In this document: positions 42,377 to 51,729 of the stretch, piece after piece | Layout: each line of letters opens with the position of its first letter | How positions within the stretch are numbered: position 1 is the stretch's first letter | Assembly (NCBI GenBank): GCA_040226215.1 | Contig: JAVKFF010000144.1 | Location: forward strand, 30,328-94,327 | DNA: 64,000 bases | Source: JAVKFF01 sp040226215 | GTDB taxonomy: Bacteria; Pseudomonadota; Alphaproteobacteria; DSM-16000; Inquilinaceae | Direction of reading: 5' to 3' | Position numbers and translations under genes: made by a program | Notes under the pieces: model-generated | Seen by the model: only the letters and a program-made list of their open reading frames with translations | The model's database searches: none | Told to the model about the DNA's origin: nothing

Positions 42377-43195
42377 ATGCGACACGCCATTGCCGCCGCC
42401 CTCATCGGTGCGCTTTCCGCCGCCAGCACCGCCCAGGCCGAAATGCTGAGTCCCGACAGCGCCGTCTGGCAGCAGCTCGAGACCATGCTGGGCGTACCCG
42501 GGGACGACCGCGACGCCGCCATGACCGGCAATTCTCAGGCCGTACAGCTCATGCTGCCGGGCCGCTGGGTGATCCAGCAATGGGGTGTCATGCGGGAGAT
42601 CGCGGCCAGCGGCAGCCTGGAGCGCGGCTGCGAGCACATGGCGGTCAGCATCCGTCCGAGCCCGCAGGACCGCTTCACCTTCACCGCGACGGTTGAGGCC
42701 AGGGGGGAGCGGTTCGAGACCCACTCGATCGTCTGGTCCGGCGGTAGCAGCTTCACCCACATGACCCATATGGGCCCGACGCTCGACCGCCTCGGCCTCG
42801 ATGTCGACCGCATGGGGATCGGACCCGTCTTCCCGATCATCAGACAGGCGGCGAGCCGTTGGACCTACCTGCCGCTGGACGACGACACCATCCTCACCGT
42901 CTCGCCCGAGGGCGGGCCGCCGATCGTGATGGCCCGCTGTCTGGAGGCGGTCGCCATGGTGTCGGAAGACGGCCTCGTCGATGCCTGCCTGGCGGCGGCC
43001 CGCGCCCACGACTTCGAGGGCACGGCCGCACAGATGGCCAGCGCCTGTGGCTGCATCGTCGGCGAGGTGGTGGCGGCGGAACTGGGCGACGACGTGCTCG
43101 CCGGGCTGCAGACCGACTTCTACGCCGGGTCGGAAGCCCTCCGCGCCTCGGACCGGGCGCTGTACGAGCGCATCAACGATACCTGCCAGCCCTGA
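42377..43195 (+). CDS. Secreted protein of unknown function
   Basis: A 272-aa exported protein. The signal peptide is MRHAIAAALIGALSAASTAQA, with cleavage before EM at residue 22. The mature part has no motif I can name. It contains five cysteines, including a CGC near the C-terminus (MASACGCIVGEVVAAELGDD), and Met/Thr-rich SFTHMTHMGPTLDRLG. The start at 42377 is the first signal-peptide methionine; the longer open frame upstream is a shadow of the transporter. It lies 107 nt after the transporter gene on the same strand. Confidence 0.72.
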   Translation: MRHAIAAALIGALSAASTAQAEMLSPDSAVWQQLETMLGVPGDDRDAAMTGNSQAVQLMLPGRWVIQQWGVMREIAASGSLERGCEHMAVSIRPSPQDRFTFTATVEARGERFETHSIVWSGGSSFTHMTHMGPTLDRLGLDVDRMGIGPVFPIIRQAASRWTYLPLDDDTILTVSPEGGPPIVMARCLEAVAMVSEDGLVDACLAAARAHDFEGTAAQMASACGCIVGEVVAAELGDDVLAGLQTDFYAGSEALRASDRALYERINDTCQP

Positions 43196-43240
43196 CCGGC
43201 GGCGCCGCGCTGCCGACGGGGACGCGACGCCGCTTGCGGA

Positions 43241-44332
43241 TCAGGCCTTGGCGGCGACGAACCAGACATTCATCGGATCGTGCGGCAGCACGTGCTTGAC
43301 GACGGGCGAAAAGCCGGTCTCCTCCAGCAGTGCCTTGGCCGTCTCCCAGCCCCACATGGTGCCCAGCCCCTTGCCGCCCTGGCCCAACGACACCGGCGTG
43401 CAGTGCAGGCAGGAAATCGTGTAGAGCAGCGCGGCCATGGGGAAGTCCCGATTGTTCTCCAGTCTGGCCGACCCGCCGATATCCTGCATGAGGTAGGTAC
43501 CGCCGGGACGCAGAGCCTGGTGCAGCCCGGCGATCAGGGCGCCTGGGTCCTTCTGGTCATGGACGGCATCGAAACTGGTGACCAGGTCATAGCGCGCGGA
43601 CTCGTCGAACCCCGTCATGTCCTTGGTCCGAAAGCGTATGTTGGTCAGTCCGCGTCGGGCCGCTTCACCCGTCGCCCACTCGATCGCGTCCGCGCACAAA
43701 TCGTAGCCCGTGAAGCGGCTGTTCGGATAATGCTCCGCCAGCGTCAACAGCGCCCGTCCCCGCCCGCAACCGGCGTCGAGCACGTCGATACCCTGGCGCA
43801 AGCGATCATCGATCCCCGGAACCAGCGGCAGAATGTGGTCGAATAGGCCCGCCACCACGGTCTGGGCACTGTCGAGGGCCATGACCTCATGGAAGTTCGC
43901 GTAGTCATGGTAGTTCGTGCCCTCGCCCGTTTGGAAACAGCGGACTAGGTCGTCCTCGATGCGCGACAGGCTCACCGCCAGGCGCGCCAGGACACCGAGA
44001 TCCCCCAATTGCCCGCTTTCGGTCAGACTGGCCGCGTGTTCCGGCGGCAGGTGATAGGTCTGCGCCTCGGGCTCGTAGATGATGATCTCGCCCATCACCA
44101 GCGCCGCCAGCCATTCGCGGACATAGCGCTCGGCAAGGCCGCTACGCACGGCGATCTGGTTGCTGTCGGCCGGGGGCATGGATGCCAGGGTCTCGAACAG
44201 ACCGGTCCGCTTGCCGATCGCGATCATCGTCGTCAGCGCGCTGGCATTCGCCATCGCCGCTACGCTGTCCATAAACGCTTCGGCCCGTGCTGCATCGAAC
44301 GGCGTCACCGTCCGTTCCAACTGCGTGTCCAT
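43241..44332 (-). CDS. Class I SAM-dependent methyltransferase with N-terminal winged helix (Rv2258c-like)
   Basis: A 363-aa methyltransferase. Residues 1-100 form a winged-helix dimerisation domain (ALTTMIAIGKRTGLFETLASMPP, RYVREWLAALVMGEIIIYEPE). SAM motif I is IDVLDAGCGRGRALLTLAEHYP (about 182-203). The acidic loop is FTGYDLCADAIEWA and post-motif DLVTSFDAVHDQKDPGALI. The layout matches Rv2258c-type enzymes; the acceptor is unknown. The start at 44332 is chosen over 44338 because AAGGAG then lies six bases upstream. Divergent from an AraC-family regulator, which probably controls it. Confidence 0.87.
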   Translation of the reverse strand: MDTQLERTVTPFDAARAEAFMDSVAAMANASALTTMIAIGKRTGLFETLASMPPADSNQIAVRSGLAERYVREWLAALVMGEIIIYEPEAQTYHLPPEHAASLTESGQLGDLGVLARLAVSLSRIEDDLVRCFQTGEGTNYHDYANFHEVMALDSAQTVVAGLFDHILPLVPGIDDRLRQGIDVLDAGCGRGRALLTLAEHYPNSRFTGYDLCADAIEWATGEAARRGLTNIRFRTKDMTGFDESARYDLVTSFDAVHDQKDPGALIAGLHQALRPGGTYLMQDIGGSARLENNRDFPMAALLYTISCLHCTPVSLGQGGKGLGTMWGWETAKALLEETGFSPVVKHVLPHDPMNVWFVAAKA

Positions 44333-44357
44333 CTCCATCTCCTTCACTTGGGCGAAT

Positions 44358-44389
44358 GACCATTGGGGCAGGGCGGGCGGAGAATGGTC
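44358..44389. promoter_or_regulatory. Inverted repeat in the methyltransferase/AraC divergent gap
   Basis: GACCATT (44358-44364) and AATGGTC (44383-44389), 18 nt apart, 26 nt upstream of the methyltransferase start. A possible site for the adjacent AraC-family regulator; weak evidence, symmetry and position only. Confidence 0.35.
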
Positions 44390-44446
44390 GAGGCGGGCGC
44401 GGGAAGGTAGAGACGGAATCGACAAGAGCAGGGCAAATCGGTCACA

Positions 44447-45499
44447 ATGCTCGGCATGGAACAGGATAGTGGCGGGCCCAACCGCCAGACGACGATCTGC
44501 CTTCTGACCACGGCCGAGACAACACCCTTCGCCCTTTACGGGTTGCTGGACGTTTTCCGCTCCGTCGGCGCGACGTGGCAGGCCCTGACCGGAGAAGAAA
44601 CCGGCACCGACCCATTGCGCGTCCTCGTTGTATCCGCCGCCGGCGAACCGTTCCTCGGCCATGGCGGCGTACCCATCGTGCCGGACGCGTCGTTGGCGAC
44701 TGTCGGCGCGGCCGACGTCATCCTCGCGACGGATGTTGCGCCGCTCCCGAACCTGGATCTCGGCACGCTGTGGCCGGCGGAGACAGAGTGGTTGCGGCAG
44801 CGATATGCCGATGGCGCCATCGTCTGCTCTGCCTGCTCAGGCTCCCTGATCCTCGGGCGGTCAGGCTTGTTGGACGGTCTGCCCGCGACAACCCATTGGG
44901 GTGTGATCGATCTCTTCCGGCAATTCCTGCCGCAGGTCGACCTGCAGCCGGAGCGGCTGCTCATCGAGACCGGAGAGAGCGGACGCCTGATCACGGCCGG
45001 CGGCGCCTCGGCGTATGAAGATCTGGCGCTGCGCATCATCGCCCGCCTGCGCGGCCGGGCGGAGGCGGTGCGCATCGCCAAGATCTTCCTGTTCGGCGAC
45101 CGGGCAGAGGGCCAGCTGCCCTTCGCCGGCCCGGCGCCGCCGCGGCGCCACGAGGATCGCGCCATCGCCGAGGCGCAGGCGTGGCTCGCCGACAATTACG
45201 CCGTCGACAACCCGGTCAGTGCGCTCGTCCAGCGCTCCGGGCTGGCGGAGCGCACCTTCACCCGCCGCTTCAAGGCGGCGACCGGACTGTCGCCGATCGC
45301 CTATCTGCACGTCCTGCGTATCGAGGAGGCCAAGCAGGCGCTGGAGACCACCGACGACGCCATCGACGCCATCGGCCTCGATGTGGGCTACCAGGACCCC
45401 TCCTTCTTCAGGCGTCTGTTCAAGCGCCAGGCGGGCATCACGCCGGCCCGCTACCGCCAGCGCTATCGCAACCTGGCGCGGGCCGACCGGGTTTCCTGA
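44447..45499 (+). CDS. GlxA-type AraC-family transcriptional regulator
   Basis: A 350-aa regulator with an N-terminal DJ-1/PfpI-like domain (TICLLTTAETTPFALYGLLDVFR; SACSGSLILGRSGLLDGLPATTHW, nucleophile-elbow cysteine region). A C-terminal AraC double HTH runs from about 235: LAERTFTRRFKAATGLSPIAYLHVLRIEEAK, then IDAIGLDVGYQDPSFFRRLFKRQAGITPARYR. The ligand is unknown. It is transcribed away from the methyltransferase gene, a usual arrangement for regulator and target. Confidence 0.92.
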   Translation: MLGMEQDSGGPNRQTTICLLTTAETTPFALYGLLDVFRSVGATWQALTGEETGTDPLRVLVVSAAGEPFLGHGGVPIVPDASLATVGAADVILATDVAPLPNLDLGTLWPAETEWLRQRYADGAIVCSACSGSLILGRSGLLDGLPATTHWGVIDLFRQFLPQVDLQPERLLIETGESGRLITAGGASAYEDLALRIIARLRGRAEAVRIAKIFLFGDRAEGQLPFAGPAPPRRHEDRAIAEAQAWLADNYAVDNPVSALVQRSGLAERTFTRRFKAATGLSPIAYLHVLRIEEAKQALETTDDAIDAIGLDVGYQDPSFFRRLFKRQAGITPARYRQRYRNLARADRVS

Positions 45500-45518
45500 G
45501 CGCCGCCAATCGCCCGGG

Positions 45519-46349
45519 TCAGCCGTAGACGATCTGGCGCAACTGCTGCAGCCGGGTAGCGTCGGAGGGGTGGGTGGACAGGAACTCCGCCCGGCCGCCG
45601 CCCTGGGCCGCCTGCTGCTCCCAGAAGGCCACGGCCTGCACCGGATTGTAGCCGGCCCGCGCCATGTAACTGACGCCGAGCTGGTCGGCCTCCAGTTCCT
45701 GCTGGCGCGAGAAGGGCAACACGAATCCGAGCTGCCCACCGATGCCGAGGATCTCCGACCAGGTCTCAACCGAAGCCTGATCGCCGCCGATAAGGGCGCC
45801 GCCCAGCGAGGCCACGACACCGGAGAACTGCGAGGTGCCGACCCGCTCGGATGCGTGGTTCGCCGTTACGTGGCCCAGTTCGTGGCCGATCACCGCGGCC
45901 AGCTGGTCGTCATTGCGCACCGCCTCGATCATGCCGCGGTAGACGCCGACCTTGCCGTTCGGCAGGGCGAAGGCGTTGACGCCGGGATCGTCGAAGACCC
46001 GCACCTCCCAGCGATAGGGCGTCGGCCCCAGGGTCGGGATCAGCCGCTGGGCGACCCGCTGCACCGTCTGGTTGGCGGCTGGGTCGTTCCACAGCCGGTG
46101 CTCCTGCAGGTGCTGCGCCCAGGCCTGGTCGGCGGCCTGCTGGATCTGGTTGGGCGGCGGCGCGAAGACCTGGCCGACACCACCCGGATTGCAGGCGGTC
46201 AACGCCAGGCTGGCCGTGCCGAGACCGAGCCCCGCCAGCACGCCGCGCCGTGAGACGCCGTGCCGTTCCCGCCCTCTCTCACCCGGACCGGCGGGCATCT
46301 CCGGCAGGGTGGCCGGGCGGGGGTAACGCTGATCGCATTGTCCGCACAT
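45519..46349 (-). CDS. M48-family metalloprotease lipoprotein
   Basis: A 276-aa zinc protease. The N-terminus has SRRGVLAGLGLGTASLALTAC, combining a twin-arginine motif and a lipobox with the lipidated Cys at about 53, so a Tat-exported lipoprotein is likely. The zinc site is VIGHELGHVTANHASER (HExxH, about 153-169) with the third ligand in QQELEADQLGVSYM. Related proteins (LoiP/YcaL type) act in envelope quality control. The unusual leader MCGQCDQRYPRP before the signal may not be translated; a start nearer GERGRERHGVSRR is possible. Convergent with the AraC gene. Confidence 0.85.
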   Translation of the reverse strand: MCGQCDQRYPRPATLPEMPAGPGERGRERHGVSRRGVLAGLGLGTASLALTACNPGGVGQVFAPPPNQIQQAADQAWAQHLQEHRLWNDPAANQTVQRVAQRLIPTLGPTPYRWEVRVFDDPGVNAFALPNGKVGVYRGMIEAVRNDDQLAAVIGHELGHVTANHASERVGTSQFSGVVASLGGALIGGDQASVETWSEILGIGGQLGFVLPFSRQQELEADQLGVSYMARAGYNPVQAVAFWEQQAAQGGGRAEFLSTHPSDATRLQQLRQIVYG

Positions 46350-46430
46350 GGAACCTCGTCTCCTTGGCAGGCGTCCCGGGTGGAGGTGCCCCTCAGCAGC
46401 CTCCTTGTCGGGACCGACATGTGAGTCCAG

Positions 46431-46452
46431 GGATCGACCTGGGGGTCGATCC
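46431..46452. promoter_or_regulatory. Inverted repeat in the M48/pepN divergent gap
   Basis: GGATCGACC (46431-46439), TGGG, GGTCGATCC (46444-46452): a perfect 9-bp stem or operator about 80 nt upstream of the M48 start and 160 nt before pepN. Nothing else is recognisable in 46350-46611. Confidence 0.4.
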
Positions 46453-46611
46453 GCAACCCGATCCTAGTCCGCGAGCGTCGGCGAATTGGCGCGACATTGC
46501 GGCAAAAGCATGAAGCCCCTGTCGCCGCCGCGACCGGAGCGCTACTAGTGGGAACCGAGCGCGTCGCCGGAGGTTCCGGCCACGCCTGACCGCACTGCCG
46601 ACGGAACGTCC

Positions 46612-49287
46612 ATGGCCGACAAGCAATCCCCCGCCCCTTCCCCGACGAAGCCGCAGACCGTCAAGCTCGCCGACTACCGGCCACCGGCCTTCCTGATCGA
46701 TAGCGTCGACCTCGTCTTCGATCTCGGCGCCAAGGAGACGACGGTGACCGCGCGCCTGGCATTCCGTCGCAACCCGCAGGCGGCGGAGCGATCGCGCCAT
46801 CTGGTGCTGAATGGCAGCGCGCTCACGCTGGACGGGATCGATCTCGACGGTGAGCCGGTTTCGGCCAACCGCTACACCATCGAGGACGAGGATCTCTCGC
46901 TGGATATGGGCGACCGGGACGAGGGCGTGCTGGACATCACCACCCGCACCCATCCCGACCAGAACACCGCGCTGGACGGCCTCTACACCTCCAACGGCGA
47001 CTTCTTCACCCAGTGCGAACCGGAAGGCTTCCGGCGCATCACCTACTATCCCGACCGGCCTGACGTGCTGTCGGTCTTCACGGTGACGATGCTGGCCGAC
47101 AAGGCCCGCTATCCCGTCCTCCTGTCCAACGGCAATCCGGTCGACAGCGGTGAGGCGGAGGGCGGCCGCCACTGGGTGAAATGGCACGACCCGTTCCCCA
47201 AGCCGAGCTACCTGTTCGCCCTGGTCGCCGGCGATCTCGACATGCTGCAGGACAGCTTCACCACCCGCTCCGGCCGGGAAGTGGACCTGCGCATCTACGC
47301 CCGCGGGGACGACATTGCGAAGGTCGGCTACGCCATGCAGGCGTTGAAGGCGTCGATGAAGTGGGATGAGGAGGTCTTCGGCCTGGAATACGATCTCGAC
47401 CGCTTCAACATTGTCGCGGTCGGCGATTTCAACATGGGGGCGATGGAGAACAAGTCTCTCAACGTCTTCAACACCGCCTTGCTGCTGGCCAGGCCGGAGA
47501 CGGCGACGGACGCGGACTACAACCGGATCGAGAGCGTCGTCGGCCATGAATATTTCCACAACTGGACCGGCAACCGCATCACCTGCCGGGACTGGTTCCA
47601 GCTCACCCTGAAGGAAGGCCTGACCGTCTTCCGCGACCAGCAGTTCTCCGCGGACATGAACTCCGCCGCCGTGCAGCGCATCAGCGATGTGCGTCGCCTG
47701 CGCGCCGCCCAGTTCCCGGAGGATTCGGGCCCGACCGCCCATCCGATCCGGCCGGAGAGCTATATCGAGATCAACAACTTCTACACCGCCACCGTGTACG
47801 AGAAGGGCGCGGAGGTCATCCGCATGATCCACACCCTGATCGGCGCCGAGGCGTTCCGCCGGGGCATGGACCTCTATGTCGAGCGGTTCGACGGCCAGGC
47901 CGTCACGTGCGAGGACTTCGTCAAGGCGATGGAGGATGCCTCGGGCGTCGATCTCGCCCGCTTCCGGCTCTGGTATGCCCAGGCCGGCACGCCGCGCCTC
48001 GAGGTGTCGGACCGCCACGACGCGGCCGCACGGGCGCTTCACCTGACCATGCGGCAGACCGTGCCGGCCACGCCGGGCCAGCGCCGCAAGGAGCCGATGC
48101 CGATCCCCGTCGCCGTCGGTCTGCTGGACGCCGAGACCGGAGAGCCCCTGGCCTTCCGTGTCGACGGCGAGGATACGGCCTCGGAAGCGACGCGCGTGCT
48201 CCTTTTTGAATCCGGGGAATCCAGCTTCATCCTGCACGACGTCGACCGCCCCGCCATCCCGTCGCTCCTGCGCAACTTCTCGGCACCGGTCGTGCTGGCG
48301 CGGCCATCGGTCGAGCGCCTGTCCTTCCTCTATGCCAATGACGGCGACCCCTTCGCCCGCTGGGATGCGGGTCAGCAGCTGGCGACCGCCCAGCTCCTCG
48401 ACATGATCGCCAGCGTGCAGCGGGGCGAGGCGCCGGTTCTGCCCGCCAGCTTCGCCGACGCCTTTGTAGCCACGCTGCACGCCGAGGGGCTGGATCCGGC
48501 GCTGAAGGCGGAGGCCCTGACCCTGCCGGGGGAGGCCTATCTCGCCGACCAGATGAAGGTGGTCGACGTGGAGGCGATCCACGCCGCGCGCAACGAGGCC
48601 CGCGCCACGCTTGGCGAGGCCCTGCGCGACCAGCTGCTCGCCGCCTTCGAGGCGCACGCGGTCGCTGAGCCCTATGCGCCGGTACCGGAGCAGACCGGAC
48701 GGCGGGCCCTGCGCGGTGTCTGCCTTGCCCTGCTTGCCGCGGGGTCGCCGGAGGACACGGTCGACCTCCTGATGCGCCAGTTCCGGGATGGCGGCAACAT
48801 GACCGACGTGCTGGGCGCGCTCGCCATCCTCAACCATATCGACCGGCCGGAGCGCCAGCAGGCGCTGGACGCGTTCTATGAGCGCTGGCAGGGCGACGAC
48901 CTGGTGATCGACAAGTGGTTCGCCCTGCAGGCGATGAGCAGCCTGCCCGGCACGGTCCGCCGGGTGCGCGATCTGCGCGGCCATCCGGCCTTCCGGCTGA
49001 ACGTGCCCAACCGGGTGCGGGCCCTGGTGGCCAGTTTCGCCTTCAGCAACCAGCTGCATTTCCACAGCGCCGACGGCAGCGGCTATTCCTTCCTCGCCGA
49101 CACGGTGCTGGAGCTGGACCCGGTCAATCCGCAGATCGCCGCGCGCATCCTGGCACCCATGGGCCGCTGGCGGCGCATGGACGAGGCGCGGCAGGCGCTG
49201 ATGAAGCGGGAGCTGGAGCGCATCCTCGACAAGCAGGGCCTGTCCAAGGACGTCTACGAGATCGCCAGCAAGGGCCTCGCGGCGTAG
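46612..49287 (+). CDS. pepN: Aminopeptidase N
   Basis: A zinc M1 aminopeptidase removing N-terminal residues from peptides in the cytoplasm. The 891-aa protein has the exopeptidase motif VGDFNMGAMENKSLN (about 278-292), the zinc site VGHEYFHNWTGNRIT (HExxH) and WFQLTLKEGLTVFRDQ with the third ligand. The E. coli-type alpha-helical C-terminal domain is complete. Length is typical of the PepN rather than tricorn group. It seems to be a single-gene unit; the next gene is convergent. Confidence 0.96.
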   Translation: MADKQSPAPSPTKPQTVKLADYRPPAFLIDSVDLVFDLGAKETTVTARLAFRRNPQAAERSRHLVLNGSALTLDGIDLDGEPVSANRYTIEDEDLSLDMGDRDEGVLDITTRTHPDQNTALDGLYTSNGDFFTQCEPEGFRRITYYPDRPDVLSVFTVTMLADKARYPVLLSNGNPVDSGEAEGGRHWVKWHDPFPKPSYLFALVAGDLDMLQDSFTTRSGREVDLRIYARGDDIAKVGYAMQALKASMKWDEEVFGLEYDLDRFNIVAVGDFNMGAMENKSLNVFNTALLLARPETATDADYNRIESVVGHEYFHNWTGNRITCRDWFQLTLKEGLTVFRDQQFSADMNSAAVQRISDVRRLRAAQFPEDSGPTAHPIRPESYIEINNFYTATVYEKGAEVIRMIHTLIGAEAFRRGMDLYVERFDGQAVTCEDFVKAMEDASGVDLARFRLWYAQAGTPRLEVSDRHDAAARALHLTMRQTVPATPGQRRKEPMPIPVAVGLLDAETGEPLAFRVDGEDTASEATRVLLFESGESSFILHDVDRPAIPSLLRNFSAPVVLARPSVERLSFLYANDGDPFARWDAGQQLATAQLLDMIASVQRGEAPVLPASFADAFVATLHAEGLDPALKAEALTLPGEAYLADQMKVVDVEAIHAARNEARATLGEALRDQLLAAFEAHAVAEPYAPVPEQTGRRALRGVCLALLAAGSPEDTVDLLMRQFRDGGNMTDVLGALAILNHIDRPERQQALDAFYERWQGDDLVIDKWFALQAMSSLPGTVRRVRDLRGHPAFRLNVPNRVRALVASFAFSNQLHFHSADGSGYSFLADTVLELDPVNPQIAARILAPMGRWRRMDEARQALMKRELERILDKQGLSKDVYEIASKGLAA

Positions 49288-49316
49288 GGCTCTCCGCTCC
49301 GCCGGCCCGGTTGAGG

Positions 49317-50633
49317 CTACTCGAACAGCAGCAGCGCGTTGGCGGCTTCCTGGTCACCGCCGGCGGCCGCCTGCTCCAGCGCGAGCCGAAGGTCGTCGAG
49401 TTCGATCACTGCCGCCATGGTGCCGGCGTCGAGCGCGCGGCGGTACCAGGTGATGGCCAGTTCCGCGTTCGGCCGCGTGAAGCCGGAGCTTGCCGTGGAG
49501 AAGAACCGCGGATCGCTCATCCGACCGATCGCCAGCGCCGCCTCGCCGCTGCCCCGCGACCAGGCGAGTTCGTGCAGCGCCAGGGCCACGGCGGGTCGGC
49601 CGGCGTCGGCGAATCGTCCGGCGGCCGCTGTCAGCTCCGCGGCCGAGGCATCGGCGCGTACCAGCGCATCGGTCTCCTGCCGCAGCGCCGCGAGCGGATC
49701 GTCTCCGTTCACCTGTGCTGTCGTCCCGGTCAGCGCGTCGAGGGCGGCGCGTTGGTAGGCGTCGAGATCGGTCGCCGCCGGCGGGGCGCCGCCGGTGATC
49801 ATCTCTTCCCGTCCGTCGTCAAACAGGGCAAACGGGTTGAACCCGCCGGTCGACATCTGCACGCCGAGAAACGCGATGCCGACGATCAGCACGATGTTTA
49901 TTCCCGTGATCTTCCAGGGCAACGGCACGCCACGCCGCTGCCGCGTGCGGCTGTCGGGCAGCACGGCCGCGTCGCCGTCGTCCTTCGCGCCGGGTGTCGC
50001 GCGTTCGGCCTCCCGCGCCGATATCGCCGTTCCCCGCCAGGAACGGCCGCGCTTCCGGCGGACGCGGTCGCCTGCCCGTCGCCGCGGACCGCGATCCGGT
50101 GCGGCTGCGGCCGACCGATCGGACCCACCGGCGCTGACCACGGCCGCCCCTTCCGCCGGTGCGTCCTCGACTTCGGCGCCGAATAGCGGGTCGTCGTGTC
50201 CGGGCAGGCACGTCTCGGACGCGGCCTCGCCGGCGCGATCCTGCTCCGCGCCGAACAGGGTCGGCCAGGTTACGGTCTGTCGCAGGTCGAAGGCGGGGAC
50301 CGCGATCTCGACCGCCGTGCCAGGCACGATTCGCGCAAAGGGCTCGGCGCCCAGCAGCAGGTCGGTCACGCCCTCCTGGACCACAAGGTCGAGGACCGGC
50401 ACCGCGCCCGGCAGTTCCACCCAGCCCGCCTGGCGCAGATAGTGACCGTCGCTACAGCGCCGGACCAGGATCTCTGGTGTATCGGGCTCTGGTGATGCGG
50501 CTGCCGGCGCACCGTTGCCGAACAGGCGCAGCCAGGCGTAGTCGGCCGGGTAGAAGCGGTCCGTAACGATCTCGATCCGGATCGCCGGGCTGTCCGGTTT
50601 CCCGGGTGACTGAATGAGGCGCATCGGCGACAT
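49317..50633 (-). CDS. Unknown membrane-anchored protein with a C-terminal repeat-like region
   Basis: A 438-aa protein. Residues 1-125 form a folded acidic domain (IRIEIVTDRFYPADYAWLRLFG, EILVRRCSDGHYLRQAGWVEL). About 130-245 is a low-complexity region rich in Arg/Ala/Asp. One membrane helix lies at about 249-266 (ITGINIVLIVGIAFLGVQM). After that come helices like Sel1/TPR repeats (GRPAVALALHELAWSRGSGEAALAIGRM; AELAITWYRRALDAGTMAAVIELD). I recognise no family. It is divergent from a lipoprotein gene, so the pair may work together in the envelope. Confidence 0.7.
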   Translation of the reverse strand: MSPMRLIQSPGKPDSPAIRIEIVTDRFYPADYAWLRLFGNGAPAAASPEPDTPEILVRRCSDGHYLRQAGWVELPGAVPVLDLVVQEGVTDLLLGAEPFARIVPGTAVEIAVPAFDLRQTVTWPTLFGAEQDRAGEAASETCLPGHDDPLFGAEVEDAPAEGAAVVSAGGSDRSAAAAPDRGPRRRAGDRVRRKRGRSWRGTAISAREAERATPGAKDDGDAAVLPDSRTRQRRGVPLPWKITGINIVLIVGIAFLGVQMSTGGFNPFALFDDGREEMITGGAPPAATDLDAYQRAALDALTGTTAQVNGDDPLAALRQETDALVRADASAAELTAAAGRFADAGRPAVALALHELAWSRGSGEAALAIGRMSDPRFFSTASSGFTRPNAELAITWYRRALDAGTMAAVIELDDLRLALEQAAAGGDQEAANALLLFE

Positions 50634-50712
50634 CTGTGGAAATGAATGCTATCGATCTGACGTGGCACGGCCTTGGCCACATGGAGACTGTGAGAACAAG
50701 CGGAGCTTTCCG

Positions 50713-51636
50713 ATGGCGGGACCCAGCCGTTTTCTAGGCATGATGCTGCTTCTGCTGGTTGCGGCCTGCGGGCCGTCCGTCCAGACAGCTTCGCAGGGGC
50801 GGAGTTTCACGGGCGGCCTGCCACCGGCGCAGGATCCGTTGCTGAACGAAGCGATGGTCGGTGCGGCCGACGACGGATCGGCGGAGATCGGCCTCACCCA
50901 GGCGGTCGCGCTCGAACGGGGCTTCCGGCAACTCGACGCCGAGGAGGCGCGCCGGGCGGTTTCCGGCAACACGCTGACCCTCAACTGGCGCTCGGGTCGT
51001 ATCGTTCAGCACTCCTACCACCGCCCCTCGGGCCTGCGCCTGGACAGCCTGCGCTTCACGGCGCTCGGCTTCACCAATGGCGTCACCGTGGCATGGTACA
51101 TCGATTCGGATGGCGCGTATTGCGAGACCGATGCCAGCCGGCGCAACTGCGGCCCGCTGTTCGGCGACGGCGCCAGCCTGATCTGGTTCAACCGCCAGCA
51201 ACCGGAGGGCCCCTACGGCACGCCTCTCGATGTCGCGACCGGCAATCAGGTCGATGCCCTGGACGGACCGATCGGTCCGCTGATGCCCCAGCCCGTGATC
51301 ACCGTGGCCAGTTCGGGCGGCAGCCGCCAGGGCCTGGCGAACGTCTTCCGCCTGCGCATCCGCAATCAGCCGGAGCAACTGGCCGCCGCGCACGAGGTGC
51401 CGCACCCGACGGCGCCCGACCTGCTCTGCGTGGCGCTTCGCCATCCGACGCGCGAGCCCGAACTGCGCTGCCCCGACGGGCTCGGCGCGGTCGGGCGCGA
51501 ACCGGCCGGCTGGCCAACGGACAGCGGGCCGGCACTGATGCAGTCCGGCACCGGCGCCCCGGCCTCGATCCGGGTCGATCGTATCGATCCGGCGATCGTT
51601 CCGGCGGACATGCCCTTCAGCAACCTTGGCGCCTGA
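50713..51636 (+). CDS. Lipoprotein of unknown function
   Basis: A 307-aa predicted lipoprotein. The signal is MAGPSRFLGMMLLLLVAACG, with lipobox LVAAC and the lipidated cysteine at residue 19. The mature part has RAVSGNTLTLNWRSGRIVQHSYHRPSGLRLD and a pair of cysteines (YCETDASRRNCGPLFG), then a variable C-terminal half with two more Cys (LLCVALRHP, LRCPDG). No family is recognised. Start at 50713 because the 33 codons before it interrupt the signal peptide. Probably followed by the hairpin at 51669-51705. Confidence 0.75.
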   Translation: MAGPSRFLGMMLLLLVAACGPSVQTASQGRSFTGGLPPAQDPLLNEAMVGAADDGSAEIGLTQAVALERGFRQLDAEEARRAVSGNTLTLNWRSGRIVQHSYHRPSGLRLDSLRFTALGFTNGVTVAWYIDSDGAYCETDASRRNCGPLFGDGASLIWFNRQQPEGPYGTPLDVATGNQVDALDGPIGPLMPQPVITVASSGGSRQGLANVFRLRIRNQPEQLAAAHEVPHPTAPDLLCVALRHPTREPELRCPDGLGAVGREPAGWPTDSGPALMQSGTGAPASIRVDRIDPAIVPADMPFSNLGA

Positions 51637-51668
51637 ACGGGCACCAGGCGACGTCCTGTGGTGAAACG

Positions 51669-51705
51669 AAGCGGGGCGCCGTCCGCTGGACAGGCGCCCC
51701 TGCTT
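51669..51705. terminator. Terminator-like hairpin between convergent genes
   Basis: GGGGCGCC (51673-51680) pairs with GGCGCCCC (51693-51700), extended by AAGC/GCTT after a one-base bulge. A second small stem, GGCCGGC (51713-51719) with GCCGGCC (51724-51730), abuts the stop of the minus gene. Together they probably end both transcripts. Confidence 0.6.
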
Positions 51706-51729
51706 GGTGAGCGGCCGGCGCGTGCCGGC

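Noticed and set aside
46393..49065. Minus-strand open frame of 890 codons
   Set aside because: Antisense of pepN, which carries clear HExxH and GAMEN motifs on the plus strand.
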